A stretch of 46,992 nucleotides of DNA from a virus: positions 1 through 46,992 of the IMG/VR virus record IMGVR_UViG_3300009610_000039; one strand, given 5' to 3'. Below the pieces are notes generated by a model. That model worked only from the letters and a program-made list of their open reading frames with translations, was not told the origin of the DNA and searched no databases. Below are positions 24,685-32,939 of the stretch, piece by piece. Position 1 is the first letter of the stretch. Every line of letters starts with the position of its first letter. A program made the translations under genes and the position numbers.

Positions 24685-26984
24685 GCTAAGCTTCCCCAGT
24701 CGTTTCCTATTTGTACATCAACGAAGAATGGTATCTTGTCCGAGTATTCCTCGGCAGCTGTCAGTTCCATTTCCTTAGCGATGACTTCTCCTATTTCTTT
24801 CGCCTCATCAGGTAATGCTTGTACAAGTATAGAGTCATGAACTAGAATGCGGATGTCGAAGCCGTACTTCTCCCAGACTCTTGCTGCGGCTCGGTAACAG
24901 ATCTCATTGGCAGTTGATTGTGGGAAGAATGCATACAGTTGCCTTTCAACATCGTTGGCATTCTCTCTGGTGATCAGGTGGAAGTGCCTAGTCCGTCCGA
25001 AGTGGGTAATGGGATCCCAACCATCTTCGAAGACGCGTCGCTTGAGTTCCGCCTTCCAAGCGATAACGTCAGGCATCATGTTTGTAAAGCCATCCTGGAT
25101 AATAGCTGCAGCAGCAACAGTGATGCCGTATTCGTCAGCAATCGATTGAGGTTCGCGTCCATACGAGGTTCCGAATACCACTGCCTTAGTACGGACTCGC
25201 TCCACTTCCTTTCGCCAGTTTCCAGGACCATAGACAACGTCACTAACTTCGTTGTGGATGTCTCGTGAAGAATCTGAAAGGACAGGAATAAGGTAGCTGC
25301 AATTAGCTTCGATTCCCATGACACGTAGTTCCGCCGTTCTATAGTCCGCCTGAACGTATACGTATTTGTCACTATCGGGTATCCAAGCTCGCCGAATCCT
25401 GTAACCTCGTGGTTGGTTATGGATATTAGGATTTCGGGAGGAAGCACGTCCTGTAGTCGTTCCGTGGAGCAAGATAGTGGTGTGAATACGGTCATGGTAA
25501 GCTCTTTTCAATAGGCCCTCTACATAAGTAGAGTGCAGCTTTTGAACGCCTCTGTACTTGAGTAGTGCAACGATAAAGTCCTTTATTGATTGCTTCATAC
25601 GCCTGTCGCGCATCAGCATGGTCAGATGAAGTTCGTCAGTAGATTGTGTTGGGTGACCTAGTTCAGCTAAGGCATTCTGAACTTGCAGCCAGCTTCTAGG
25701 GTTGTCGACATACTTGGATGTGACTTCCATGTACTCAGCCATTTCGATCTTGAGCTCTTCACCTAGCTGGACTAAGTACTCTGGGTCGATACGAGATCCG
25801 GCCATCTCAGTATGCATGAACATCATAGAGACGCGACACATCCAATCGTGGAGTTCACGTTCCTTGGGTGTCAAGTGTTCACAGTAGTACTTGTATAGCA
25901 GCCAGGTGTTCCAGATGTCATAGGCATTGTATCTGTAGAGGATGTCGCGAGGAATGTCTGCATAGTTCTTATTCTCTCCAAGGTACTGTTCGAGTTCCTT
26001 CTTCCAAGCAGGACTGCCAAGGATCTCGACTGCGTTGTACTCTAGAGAGTTTGTTCCACGTCGCTCGTCTGTTATATGAGAGGCCAACATTGTGTCGAAG
26101 TACAAGATTCCAAAGATGTTTAAGGCAGTCAAGCCTGCTAGGTCGAACTTTCCATTGTGACAAATGGGCTTGTGCCATTCGATGAACATCTTAAGTGCAT
26201 CGTTGGCAAAGGTACTTTGAAGGGCATTCTCGCCTATGACTACTACTTCGTTTGCCAGTACAATCCCTACACACAAGAACTGATAGCGTTCAGGGTGTTC
26301 GAAGTCGACGTCCTTCTCGATGCCTACTTCGATATCAATCACCACAGGTTGAGGCGACCAGGGCTCAGTATGGCCGCGGAGCCAATCTTCTGCTTCGTCT
26401 GGATCGTCTAGCACTAAGAAGTCTGGAGCTTTCCATTGTGAAGGTAGCTCATACACCTTGCGGAGGTCACGAGACATTGATGGGAAGAAGTCGCCTTGAC
26501 GAAGACATGCGGCTGGATGAAATGTCGGTATAACCTTCCAGCCATTCATCTCTCTGGGTGGACCGATACGAGCTTGGGTGATCTTCTCGAGTCCGGTGAT
26601 GGCACGAGTCGCAGTGTTGCCTAGAGTCACTACTGTCTCGATAGGAAGCGAAGCGAGATCTGCCATGAGTGCGGGCTTGCATCGAGTAATGGCTTCGTTC
26701 GGAAGTGTCTTCTGAGGCTGACATTGTACTGTGTTCAGCTCTGAAACGTTTGCCATATCGATTCCCTCCTGTCTAGCCGCGCTGTGGAGGAGACGACCGC
26801 TTGGGCCGACAAATGGTAGGCCGCCTTTAGCTTCCATAGCGCCCGGAGCTTCCCCGATGAAAGCTATGGTAGCTGTTGGGTTAAGATTGTTCGGGACATG
26901 CTTCCTCTTGTAAAGAGGGCAGCCTTCACAATCAGCTTGCGGGTGCTTCCGCCCAGCGAAGGAGGGTGCCTGCGTTTCGGTCAC
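24681..26984 (-). CDS. Uracil-DNA glycosylase/DNA polymerase I fusion
   Basis: 767 residues, GTG seven bases after GAGG. Residues 1 to about 185 are a UDG family-4-like domain: CEGCPLY, GEAPGAMEAKGGLPFVGPSG and TFHPAACLR. Residues about 210-390 form a 3'-5' exonuclease (DIEVG, CHNGKFDLAGL, RYNAYDIWN). The rest is a family A polymerase: motif A ADYRTAELR (Asp547), motif B with Arg596, Lys600, Phe604 and Tyr608 in exact spacing, motif C HDS at 716-718 where HDE is usual. It is the phage replicase. The 53-base overlap with the DpdA-like gene ties it to base modification. Confidence 0.9.
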   Translation of the reverse strand: MTETQAPSFAGRKHPQADCEGCPLYKRKHVPNNLNPTATIAFIGEAPGAMEAKGGLPFVGPSGRLLHSAARQEGIDMANVSELNTVQCQPQKTLPNEAITRCKPALMADLASLPIETVVTLGNTATRAITGLEKITQARIGPPREMNGWKVIPTFHPAACLRQGDFFPSMSRDLRKVYELPSQWKAPDFLVLDDPDEAEDWLRGHTEPWSPQPVVIDIEVGIEKDVDFEHPERYQFLCVGIVLANEVVVIGENALQSTFANDALKMFIEWHKPICHNGKFDLAGLTALNIFGILYFDTMLASHITDERRGTNSLEYNAVEILGSPAWKKELEQYLGENKNYADIPRDILYRYNAYDIWNTWLLYKYYCEHLTPKERELHDWMCRVSMMFMHTEMAGSRIDPEYLVQLGEELKIEMAEYMEVTSKYVDNPRSWLQVQNALAELGHPTQSTDELHLTMLMRDRRMKQSIKDFIVALLKYRGVQKLHSTYVEGLLKRAYHDRIHTTILLHGTTTGRASSRNPNIHNQPRGYRIRRAWIPDSDKYVYVQADYRTAELRVMGIEANCSYLIPVLSDSSRDIHNEVSDVVYGPGNWRKEVERVRTKAVVFGTSYGREPQSIADEYGITVAAAAIIQDGFTNMMPDVIAWKAELKRRVFEDGWDPITHFGRTRHFHLITRENANDVERQLYAFFPQSTANEICYRAAARVWEKYGFDIRILVHDSILVQALPDEAKEIGEVIAKEMELTAAEEYSDKIPFFVDVQIGNDWGSLA

Positions 26985-27693
26985 TGATGTACCTCTGATT
27001 CTTATTCAGGTCGTAATGAAAGTAGTTATCAGGTCGTTCAATCTGTTTGTTCAGTATACTTGTAATGTACCTCTCCTGGATTCCGTACACCCAAGGCAAA
27101 CTTGTATCCATCGATCGAACGTTAGGCAGCCATTTCAAGTTTCGGGCTTCAGACGGGTATTGGTACAAGCTGCCAAGACAATGGATTGGTTTGGGATACG
27201 TATCGTTCCTAGCAAGAGCTTCACACATCCGAAGACGACTTTGTCTGCCGAAGAGAATGTTCATAACTCGAGGCAAGCCAATCACGTCAACGTATGGTAG
27301 TTCGGTATACAAGTTGATACATGACATAACTTCTGCAAGGGTCATACCTTGAGCTACTGCCATGAACTTAACACCGTTCTGTTCTTTCAGTTCTAACAAA
27401 GGTTCTAGGTTGCCTACTTGAAGAACGAAGTCACGAGTCGTTGCACAGTCTGTCAACTTATCGGGCAAGACAAGTTCATCAATCTCAGGCCAATCTCGAA
27501 CGAGTGTGTGCAATTGATTCAGCCCAATACTTTGACCCTCTGCAGCTCCATTGTCAAGAATGGTGTAGGTCTTCAGAGCCTGCTGGACGAAATCTAGAGG
27601 CAGGTCCACTAGCTGCCATGGAAGCATCAGGTTGATTGTCCCCTGAAGGATTGAGGCGTGCGACGAGTTCGGCGGGATCAATGCCAACTGCAT
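26932..27693 (-). CDS. dpdA: DpdA-like DNA 7-deazaguanine transglycosylase
   Basis: 253 residues behind AGAAAGG. A TGT-like TIM barrel can be read strand by strand: ILDNGAAEG with Asp47 (general acid/base position), ELVLPDKLTD, FMAVAQGMTL, YVDVIGLPRV, IHCLGS and RSMDTSLPWVYG with Asp196 at the nucleophile position. It lacks the tRNA-binding zinc site of true TGTs, as phage DpdA proteins do. It would exchange guanine in DNA for preQ0. Four preQ0-synthesis genes accompany it in the window. Confidence 0.75.
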   Translation of the reverse strand: MQLALIPPNSSHASILQGTINLMLPWQLVDLPLDFVQQALKTYTILDNGAAEGQSIGLNQLHTLVRDWPEIDELVLPDKLTDCATTRDFVLQVGNLEPLLELKEQNGVKFMAVAQGMTLAEVMSCINLYTELPYVDVIGLPRVMNILFGRQSRLRMCEALARNDTYPKPIHCLGSLYQYPSEARNLKWLPNVRSMDTSLPWVYGIQERYITSILNKQIERPDNYFHYDLNKNQRYISDRNAGTLLRWAEAPAS

Positions 27694-27826
27694 GAAGAAA
27701 CCTTTCTGCGGCCATATAGACCCTACCTACAAAGACTACTTGGGCTGTCGCCATTTGAAGAATGGCTTGTTGTTGGTCCTCAGAGAGCAAGCAGGGCGAG
27801 GAACTCTGCTCTGGCGAGTCGTTCAT
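27554..27826 (-). CDS. Possible small overlapping gene
   Basis: A 90-residue frame that bridges the 86-base gap between the FolE-like and DpdA-like genes. It overlaps the first by 47 and the second by 140 bases. The part in the gap is a plausible amphipathic helix pair (DQQQAILQMATAQVVFVGRV, then AAERFLHAVGIDPAELV). The tail inside the next gene is Ser/Asp/Gly-rich. The ribosome site is poor. The gap could instead be an untranslated leader carrying the DpdA ribosome site. Confidence 0.35.
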   Translation of the reverse strand: MNDSPEQSSSPCLLSEDQQQAILQMATAQVVFVGRVYMAAERFLHAVGIDPAELVARLNPSGDNQPDASMAASGPASRFRPAGSEDLHHS

Positions 27827-28343
27827 GGTCGGCGAAACATCCTTTCATTGCTGACGTAGTTGTAGTTGCCATACGTTCTTTGATACCACGTACCTTCATA
27901 CACGTATGGATTGTATCAGGCATTACTACTGCTACACCAATCGGATCAAGAACCTCTTCAAGGAAGTTAGCAATCCTCTGGGTGAGTCCTTCTTGTGTCC
28001 AAGTTCCCTTTGAGAGGTAGTGAACCAGTCGAGGGATCTTACTGAGCCCGACAATCGTCCCATTAGGAACATATGCTACGTGCACTCTACCGAAGAACGG
28101 AAGGAGGTGATGAGCACACAGCGAAGCGAACTCGATGTCCTTTACCAAGACAAGTTCGTCATGCCCTGGATTCTTAAAGGTGGTGAACTCGAATGGCATT
28201 CCCTTTCCATCATTGGACATCTCTTCCATCATCTTGCACCAGCGCATGGCAGTGTTCACCATATCTTGACTATGCCAGTCTTCATTGGGCATGAGTTCTT
28301 GAAGGACGTTCAGCGCATGCCTTTTGATCATGTCAGACGCCAC
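27780..28343 (-). CDS. folE: GTP cyclohydrolase I
   Basis: 187 residues, GTG six bases after GGGGAG. Zinc ligands are present: Cys76 and His79 in SLCAHHLLPFFG, and Cys148 in IHTCMKVRG. The following KERMATTTTSAMKGCF is the family signature. It converts GTP to 7,8-dihydroneopterin triphosphate, the first step of preQ0 synthesis. It sits between QueE and DpdA, so it serves base modification and not folate supply. Confidence 0.95.
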   Translation of the reverse strand: MASDMIKRHALNVLQELMPNEDWHSQDMVNTAMRWCKMMEEMSNDGKGMPFEFTTFKNPGHDELVLVKDIEFASLCAHHLLPFFGRVHVAYVPNGTIVGLSKIPRLVHYLSKGTWTQEGLTQRIANFLEEVLDPIGVAVVMPDTIHTCMKVRGIKERMATTTTSAMKGCFADHERLARAEFLALLAL

Positions 28344-29031
28344 GTTGTTCTCCCCAGATATGCTTATGAAGTTGAACGTTCAATACCCATGGTAACCTAT
28401 TCTCTAGTACATAGTCGACAATGGTTTTGTCATCGATCTTGGACCAAGCTGCTCCGACATATGGCGTCGCGCGGACAAAGTACCATTCCTTCCACAGGCC
28501 GTGCGCTTCAGCCAGGTCTTCAGGTGACGCGACTACGAACTTGACACAATCTTGGGTACGTAGTTGCCGAAGATTGATATGTCGATTGGCAAGCTTCGTC
28601 TTGGCCTCACCGCTACCTTCGAGCTTCCAATCCATAATGATAGTGACTTCTGGCGAGCGCATCAGCCATTCAGGATAGATGAACGAACCATTACTAAAGA
28701 TGTCAATCAGGAGTTCGGCTCTGTCGAGTTTTGAGATTAGTGCCCGCAAGGTATCGTTGTCTTGCATCAGAGGCTCTCCGCCTGTCAAGCAGATTCGCAT
28801 GGCTCCTGTTCGGTAGCGCTCGGCAATGATTTGATCCGCTAAGGCGTCCGGGTCGAGCTTTGGATCGTCCTTCCAGAGCGCGGGCATTATAGCATGCGGA
28901 GTATCGCAAGGCCAACCAGGGCAGCGCATGTTGCAGCCGCTAAACCTAACAAACTGCGTCGACTCACCAACATGAGGCCCTTCGCCTTGAATGCTTGTGT
29001 AGTGTTCATTGAGTCTCAGTTGCAGAGACAT
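28333..29031 (-). CDS. queE: 7-carboxy-7-deazaguanine synthase (radical SAM)
   Basis: 232 residues, ATG behind AAAGGA. The N-terminus YTSIQGEGPHVGESTQFVRF is the QueE signature. The cluster motif is Cys33, Cys37, Cys42 (CNMRCPGWPC; C-x3-C-x4-C, two residues longer than the canonical radical SAM spacing, a variant seen in some QueE proteins). LTGGEPLMQ is the SAM-binding GGE motif. It contracts carboxy-tetrahydropterin to 7-carboxy-7-deazaguanine, the substrate of QueC. It overlaps folE by 11 bases. Confidence 0.92.
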   Translation of the reverse strand: MSLQLRLNEHYTSIQGEGPHVGESTQFVRFSGCNMRCPGWPCDTPHAIMPALWKDDPKLDPDALADQIIAERYRTGAMRICLTGGEPLMQDNDTLRALISKLDRAELLIDIFSNGSFIYPEWLMRSPEVTIIMDWKLEGSGEAKTKLANRHINLRQLRTQDCVKFVVASPEDLAEAHGLWKEWYFVRATPYVGAAWSKIDDKTIVDYVLENRLPWVLNVQLHKHIWGEQRGV

Positions 29032-29242
29032 AGTTTCCTTTCAGGATGTATGGATGTAGTTCAATCCAACGAGCAGGTATACCGACGCCGCATGCACATA
29101 GATGACTTGTGCCAGGGTGGCTTCGGCGACCTGCATGATTGAGAGGCCATGCACATCCGTGGAACTCGCCAAAGAGTGTGCATGGGCCCTCCCAACCAAC
29201 GCATGGTTCAATTTCAGGTTCGTCTGTACAGTACACAAGCAA
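29006..29242 (-). CDS. Small Cys/His-rich protein
   Basis: 78 residues from a TTG at 29242, or 76 from the GTG two codons later, overlapping the genes on both sides by about 27 bases. Cysteines and histidines are arranged as zinc-ligand-like groups: YCTDEPEIEPCVGWEGPC, GEFHGCAWPL and HLCACG. Similar short ACG/CACG-type proteins are frequent in actinophage early regions. The neighbouring frame at 29041-29238 has no such pattern, so this one is preferred. Function unknown. Confidence 0.55.
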   Translation of the reverse strand: MLVYCTDEPEIEPCVGWEGPCTLFGEFHGCAWPLNHAGRRSHPGTSHLCACGVGIPARWIELHPYILKGNYVSATETQ

Positions 29243-29549
29243 TGATGGAGTATACGGCTCTGTCGATGTAGCCGTCGTTCGAACCAGCTGTCTTGACTGG
29301 ATCTACTGTGTGGTCTGGTTGACGTGCGAACCAGGCTCTAAGAGCGCCGCTATGCTTGGCCAGTAGAGCTTCGAGGTATCGGAGCGGTGTTGAGTTCGTA
29401 GCATAAGCACCAACTGTGAAGTTGTCGAGGGGGTCGTTATCGGAGCCATACTGCACACTCTTCTTCCTATGCATCTTTAGGATGTCGATAATAACAGCTT
29501 CGAACTCGTCATCAGGATTCAAGACTAACGGATTGTGATTGGTAACCAT
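29214..29549 (-). CDS. MazG/DUF1599-like helical protein
   Basis: 111 residues. AAAGGAG six bases before ATG 29549 fixes the start despite a 38-base overlap with the upstream gene. The RKKSVQYGSDNDPLDNF segment followed by helices and a final GYIDRAVYSIIACVLYR resembles the alpha-helical nucleotide pyrophosphohydrolase-like proteins (DUF1599, MazG-like) of phages, which use acidic residues to bind Mg-dNTP. In this context it could shape the nucleotide pool for modified-DNA synthesis (inference). Confidence 0.55.
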   Translation of the reverse strand: MVTNHNPLVLNPDDEFEAVIIDILKMHRKKSVQYGSDNDPLDNFTVGAYATNSTPLRYLEALLAKHSGALRAWFARQPDHTVDPVKTAGSNDGYIDRAVYSIIACVLYRRT

Positions 29550-29910
29550 TCAGGACTCCTTTGATATCAGGCAGCTCGAAGTTTGGACCCTTGAGAACCT
29601 TGCCGTCCTCACGTTTGATAGGAATACCATCTGGCGGCATCTTGGTCATATTGGATCGGTGGACCTCAGCAGTAACGGAAGGAAGATGAATGCCAAAGGC
29701 AACAGCTGCTCCGTTCACAACATAGTCGAGGTCACCAAGAGCATCGGCAACTTCAACCATATCTTCTGCGTCTAGGGCATCAGCTAGTTCACGTAGCTCT
29801 TCCCGAATCAAGGCGACTCGCAACGAGCGGTCTGAAGGGTTTGTGATGCCGATTCCGATGGCGCAGTTGAACTGCTGGTGGAATTGCATTACCATGTCGT
29901 AGGTGTTCAT
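29512..29910 (-). CDS. MazG-like nucleotide pyrophosphohydrolase
   Basis: 132 residues, start overlapping the queC stop (ATGA). The core is REELRELADALDAEDMVEV followed by DALGDLDYVVNGAA: the EExxE...ExxD acidic pattern of MazG/PRA-PH enzymes. Then VHRSNMTKMPPDG and GKVLKGPNF, a C-terminal form common in phage MazG-like proteins. It hydrolyses NTPs or dNTPs to monophosphates. Confidence 0.8.
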   Translation of the reverse strand: MNTYDMVMQFHQQFNCAIGIGITNPSDRSLRVALIREELRELADALDAEDMVEVADALGDLDYVVNGAAVAFGIHLPSVTAEVHRSNMTKMPPDGIPIKREDGKVLKGPNFELPDIKGVLNGYQSQSVSLES

Positions 29911-30620
29911 CCGCGGTATGCCTCAATCTCAAAGTTCGGATCTGCATACTCAGTGGGATCAATCACTTCACTGAGTCGGAAAGCTTCCTTGCGCTCCACG
30001 CATGTTCCACAACGGCCGCAATGGATCTGTCCGCCTTTGTAGCATGACCATGTCTTGCGATAGTCAACATCAATCTCGGCTCCCAGAGCTGCAATGTCGT
30101 GCTTGCCTCCTCCAAGGAAGGGAGCAATGACAGCATCAGTTGTCCACTCCATGAAGCCTTCGTTGGCCACGCGAGCTGTCTCGGCAACCTTCTGGATGAA
30201 GATCGGTCGGCAGTCAGGATAGATGAAGTGATCACCACTGTGCACGCCAGTCCAGACACCGTCTGCAGCTTCTAGAGTGACAGCATAACCAATGGCCATA
30301 GACAGCATGATCATGTTCCGATTGGGAACGACTGTCTGCTTCATCGATTCTTCCGCATAGTGTCCGTCAGGTACTTCGCGTTCATGATCAGTGAGTACGC
30401 TAGCCCCAAGCAGATCTTGCAGCACGCGAAGATCGACTGTCTTGTAGTCGATAAGGATTCCGTCTTCAACAAGCAACGAGGCATACGCCAACTCCTTTTG
30501 ATGGCGCTGTCCATAGTTGAACCCAATGCCATAGACCTCGGCTTGACCGAGGTTCTTTTTCATGTGGTGTGCCAGCGTAACGCTGTCCATTCCACCACTG
30601 ATGATTGCTACTGATGCCAT
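29907..30620 (-). CDS. queC: 7-cyano-7-deazaguanine (preQ0) synthase
   Basis: 237 residues. The PP-loop SGGMDS is at 8-13. GFNYGQRHQKEL and VVPNRNMIMLSMA are QueC signatures. Zinc-binding cysteines follow in TWSCYKGGQIHCGRCGTC. It uses ATP and ammonia to turn carboxy-deazaguanine into preQ0, the base that DpdA inserts. No glutamine amidotransferase domain is fused to it, unlike the Gat-QueC of some phages. Confidence 0.95.
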   Translation of the reverse strand: MASVAIISGGMDSVTLAHHMKKNLGQAEVYGIGFNYGQRHQKELAYASLLVEDGILIDYKTVDLRVLQDLLGASVLTDHEREVPDGHYAEESMKQTVVPNRNMIMLSMAIGYAVTLEAADGVWTGVHSGDHFIYPDCRPIFIQKVAETARVANEGFMEWTTDAVIAPFLGGGKHDIAALGAEIDVDYRKTWSCYKGGQIHCGRCGTCVERKEAFRLSEVIDPTEYADPNFEIEAYRG

Positions 30621-30629
30621 ACTGTCCTC

Positions 30630-32837
30630 TCAGGTATATTGGTTTGCTACAACGGTAGGATGTAAAGTCTCTGAACGGCCATTCTTGACTCTCTGCAATA
30701 GACCTCGTTGCTCTAAGGTCATAAGAGATGCCTCCGCTTCCCGGGCGGACAAATGGTAACGCTGCATAAGAGCTGAACGAAAGATGCCAGGCTCCTTAGC
30801 AATAGCCCGCATCAATAGCTGGACTTGACGTTCTGTAGAAGTACGTCCAATGTTAGCCAGGAGTTCAACAGAACCTGCACGCCACTGTTCGACGTAATAA
30901 AAGGCCTTCATCAAATGAATATCGTCTACTTCGACTCTGTCCTTCATATCAAGGCAGGCAATCAGCACAGCTGCCTTAAGGCCACTCTTTGCTAGGCGAT
31001 CGAACATAGGCGTCAAGAGATCTGGGTACTGGCTATCAAGTGCCGTCTTCATCAACTCTTGTTCGTAATGATTGTATAAGTCCCAAGCTGATGGAGTCAA
31101 CGTAGCTCGCCACTCAGAAGTCGAAGCAATCTGTTTGCCACCAATAGTCATAATGGTGTCAGACGTATAGTAGTTGTGCAGATTAGTCAGAAAGGTTTGG
31201 AGCCTATCTCTTCCTTCAAGAGTGAAGTCTGTTGGAGGGCCAAGAGGTCGCAGGCGACTTGTATCTGATTCGGCCATGATGAATATGAAACGAGGCAAGA
31301 AGCCCGAAGCGACGTGCTCATACTGGAGCAGTTGAAGGATGCGTTCACGTATGCCTCCAGCAAAGAGGATAAGGACTGGGTCCTTGACCTCAATGGTCTC
31401 TCGTCGGAGGATTCGCTTTTGGAACTTCCCGTCGTAGAGTTTGGTGAACGACTCTGCCATTCCTGCATAGTAGTCCTTCTTGTTCATTGCCTCAAGCAAG
31501 CCTGAGAACTCGTCACGAAGGAAGACACTTGGCCTTCCAGGTCTAAACTGTAATGCTCCCATCAAGCCTTCGATAGAACCATCAGTTGCCATGATAGCGT
31601 TATCGTCAATCTCCACTAGCAGGTCCACTGCTAGGTCCATCGCCGTTGACTTCCTCGTCAGAGTCGTGTCTGCTAGAATCATGAACCAGAGGTTCGGCAT
31701 CACTACACCAAAAGAAGTAGGCAAACGGACAGGGCCAGCAAGTAAGGATGAAAGGAGAACAAAAGCGCCTGCTTGATGGTATTGTGGTGCGGCGTCTCCT
31801 ATGGTTCGTGCCCATTCGATGTACTCCTCAATGAACGTATGGTTGGCTTCACACGCCTTACGGTCAGCATCAGATAGAAGGTCGCCCATTCCCTTCGGGG
31901 CGAGCACTGTCATCTGCTGATCGAACTTCGACTTAGCTCGGCAGACCTCTTTCCAAAGATGAACTATACTCTTGCCATCTCGCTTGTACTTATTACAGGC
32001 ACTGTCTCGAGCTACTACAAACGTTTCCTCTGAGGACATGCCTGACTCGATGCAGAACATCTCCAGCTGCCAAAGAGCCTCTGACCACTTCTTCCTCTCT
32101 GGGACAACAGAGTGAAGGTGAAAAGCTAAGGGTTGTAATGACTTCTTATACTTCTGCAGGAGCTCTTCCGAATCCTCTTTAGGCAGGTCATCATCCATCG
32201 GCATCGGAATATCTAGTGCCTCGTAGCCGACCACCTGTGGAAGTTTGTCTTGCAAGTCCTCGAGAGTGTACGATACACCATTGACCGAATGAATGGTTAC
32301 AAGAGGTGCCGCACCTAAAGATGCTGCATACTTATGATTCGGAGTAAAGGGTGTACGTAGCAGCTGAGTGATGTCCCAGCCGCCTTGATCTGCTCCCTCA
32401 GTCAGATACTTAAAGGCCAGGCGCCTAGAGATGTCTTCGGCATCCCACGCGTTGATTGGCTCTTCGAACTTCCACAGGGCTTGGAACCTGTTAAGGGAAG
32501 ACTCTATGACGAAGGTTGGCATCTCTTCGAGCAGGTCTGGCGTACAGTTATCAAGATCAGCCCAAGCACATGGCGCCTCTTTAACTGACTCCTTAGTCCT
32601 TCTCATGTCTGTAAACGTCATTGGACAGTAATAGACATCGTGGGTCATACAGAACTTCTCGACGTATGACAAGAGGAAGGCCTTCTGTTCTGGCCATTGG
32701 AAGAACTCTTGCATCATTCGATCGACCCCAGGCTTCTTACAAGCTATGCAGACATACCCCTCCATATCTCCGAACAGGGCGCTAAAGAAGACATCCCTCT
32801 TATTTGTAGCCTCTGGGCCTACCGGTGCTATTGCCAC
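30630..32837 (-). CDS. Primase-helicase (AEP-like primase with DUF3987-like ATPase)
   Basis: 735 residues, GTG at 32837 with no ribosome site; the N-terminal VFFSALFGDMEGYVCIA looks conserved, so a later start is unlikely. Residues about 60-200 are an archaeo-eukaryotic primase-like domain (CAWADLDN with the paired Asp, then FQALWKF and LRTPFTPNHKY). The middle is an ATPase with ADTTLTRKSTAMDLAV at the Walker A position and SVFLRDEFSGLLEAM as Walker B. The end is a winged helix (REAEASLMTLEQRGLLQRVK). It primes and unwinds DNA for the fused polymerase. A tRNA-like fold abuts its start. Confidence 0.75.
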   Translation of the reverse strand: MAIAPVGPEATNKRDVFFSALFGDMEGYVCIACKKPGVDRMMQEFFQWPEQKAFLLSYVEKFCMTHDVYYCPMTFTDMRRTKESVKEAPCAWADLDNCTPDLLEEMPTFVIESSLNRFQALWKFEEPINAWDAEDISRRLAFKYLTEGADQGGWDITQLLRTPFTPNHKYAASLGAAPLVTIHSVNGVSYTLEDLQDKLPQVVGYEALDIPMPMDDDLPKEDSEELLQKYKKSLQPLAFHLHSVVPERKKWSEALWQLEMFCIESGMSSEETFVVARDSACNKYKRDGKSIVHLWKEVCRAKSKFDQQMTVLAPKGMGDLLSDADRKACEANHTFIEEYIEWARTIGDAAPQYHQAGAFVLLSSLLAGPVRLPTSFGVVMPNLWFMILADTTLTRKSTAMDLAVDLLVEIDDNAIMATDGSIEGLMGALQFRPGRPSVFLRDEFSGLLEAMNKKDYYAGMAESFTKLYDGKFQKRILRRETIEVKDPVLILFAGGIRERILQLLQYEHVASGFLPRFIFIMAESDTSRLRPLGPPTDFTLEGRDRLQTFLTNLHNYYTSDTIMTIGGKQIASTSEWRATLTPSAWDLYNHYEQELMKTALDSQYPDLLTPMFDRLAKSGLKAAVLIACLDMKDRVEVDDIHLMKAFYYVEQWRAGSVELLANIGRTSTERQVQLLMRAIAKEPGIFRSALMQRYHLSAREAEASLMTLEQRGLLQRVKNGRSETLHPTVVANQYT

Positions 32838-32839
32838 GT

Positions 32840-32890
32840 GCCATGTCGGGACTTGAACCCTGTTTGATGTAGGCCTTACACCTTCATGGC
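32840..32890 (-). other. tRNA-like element without a D arm
   Basis: Read on the minus strand, GCCATG (from 32890) pairs with CATGGC (32845-32840), a 6-bp acceptor-like stem. Inside are a hairpin with stem GGTGT/ACATC and a 7-base loop, and a T-arm-like GGGTTCAAGTCCC (only three stem pairs). Total about 51 bases, against 73 or more for a tRNA; there is no D arm and no U33. It ends three bases before the primase-helicase start. Either a tRNA relic or a structured leader. Confidence 0.45.
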
Positions 32891-32897
32891 GCCTCTT

Positions 32898-32930
32898 GCT
32901 GCGTGGAAAGGAGCAAACAATACACGCAGC
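32898..32930 (-). other. Intercistronic hairpin with anti-Shine-Dalgarno-like loop
   Basis: An 8-bp perfect stem (GCTGCGTG/CACGCAGC) with a 17-base loop. On the transcribed minus strand the loop contains TTTGCTCCTTTC, the exact complement of the leader GAAAGGAGCAAA used before 35314 and 42795, and 11 of 12 bases of that before 41396. It starts 10 bases after the stop of the DUF669-like gene. There is no U tract, so it is not a standard terminator. Confidence 0.55.
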
Positions 32931-32939
32931 TAGAACTTA

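Noticed and set aside
28020-28544. 174-residue plus-strand frame over folE and queE
   Set aside because: Both enzymes on the minus strand have complete active-site motifs; the plus frame is a shadow.
29041-29238. 65-residue minus-strand frame between queE and the MazG/DUF1599-like gene
   Set aside because: The overlapping frame 29006-29242 has organised Cys/His pairs and tighter gene junctions.
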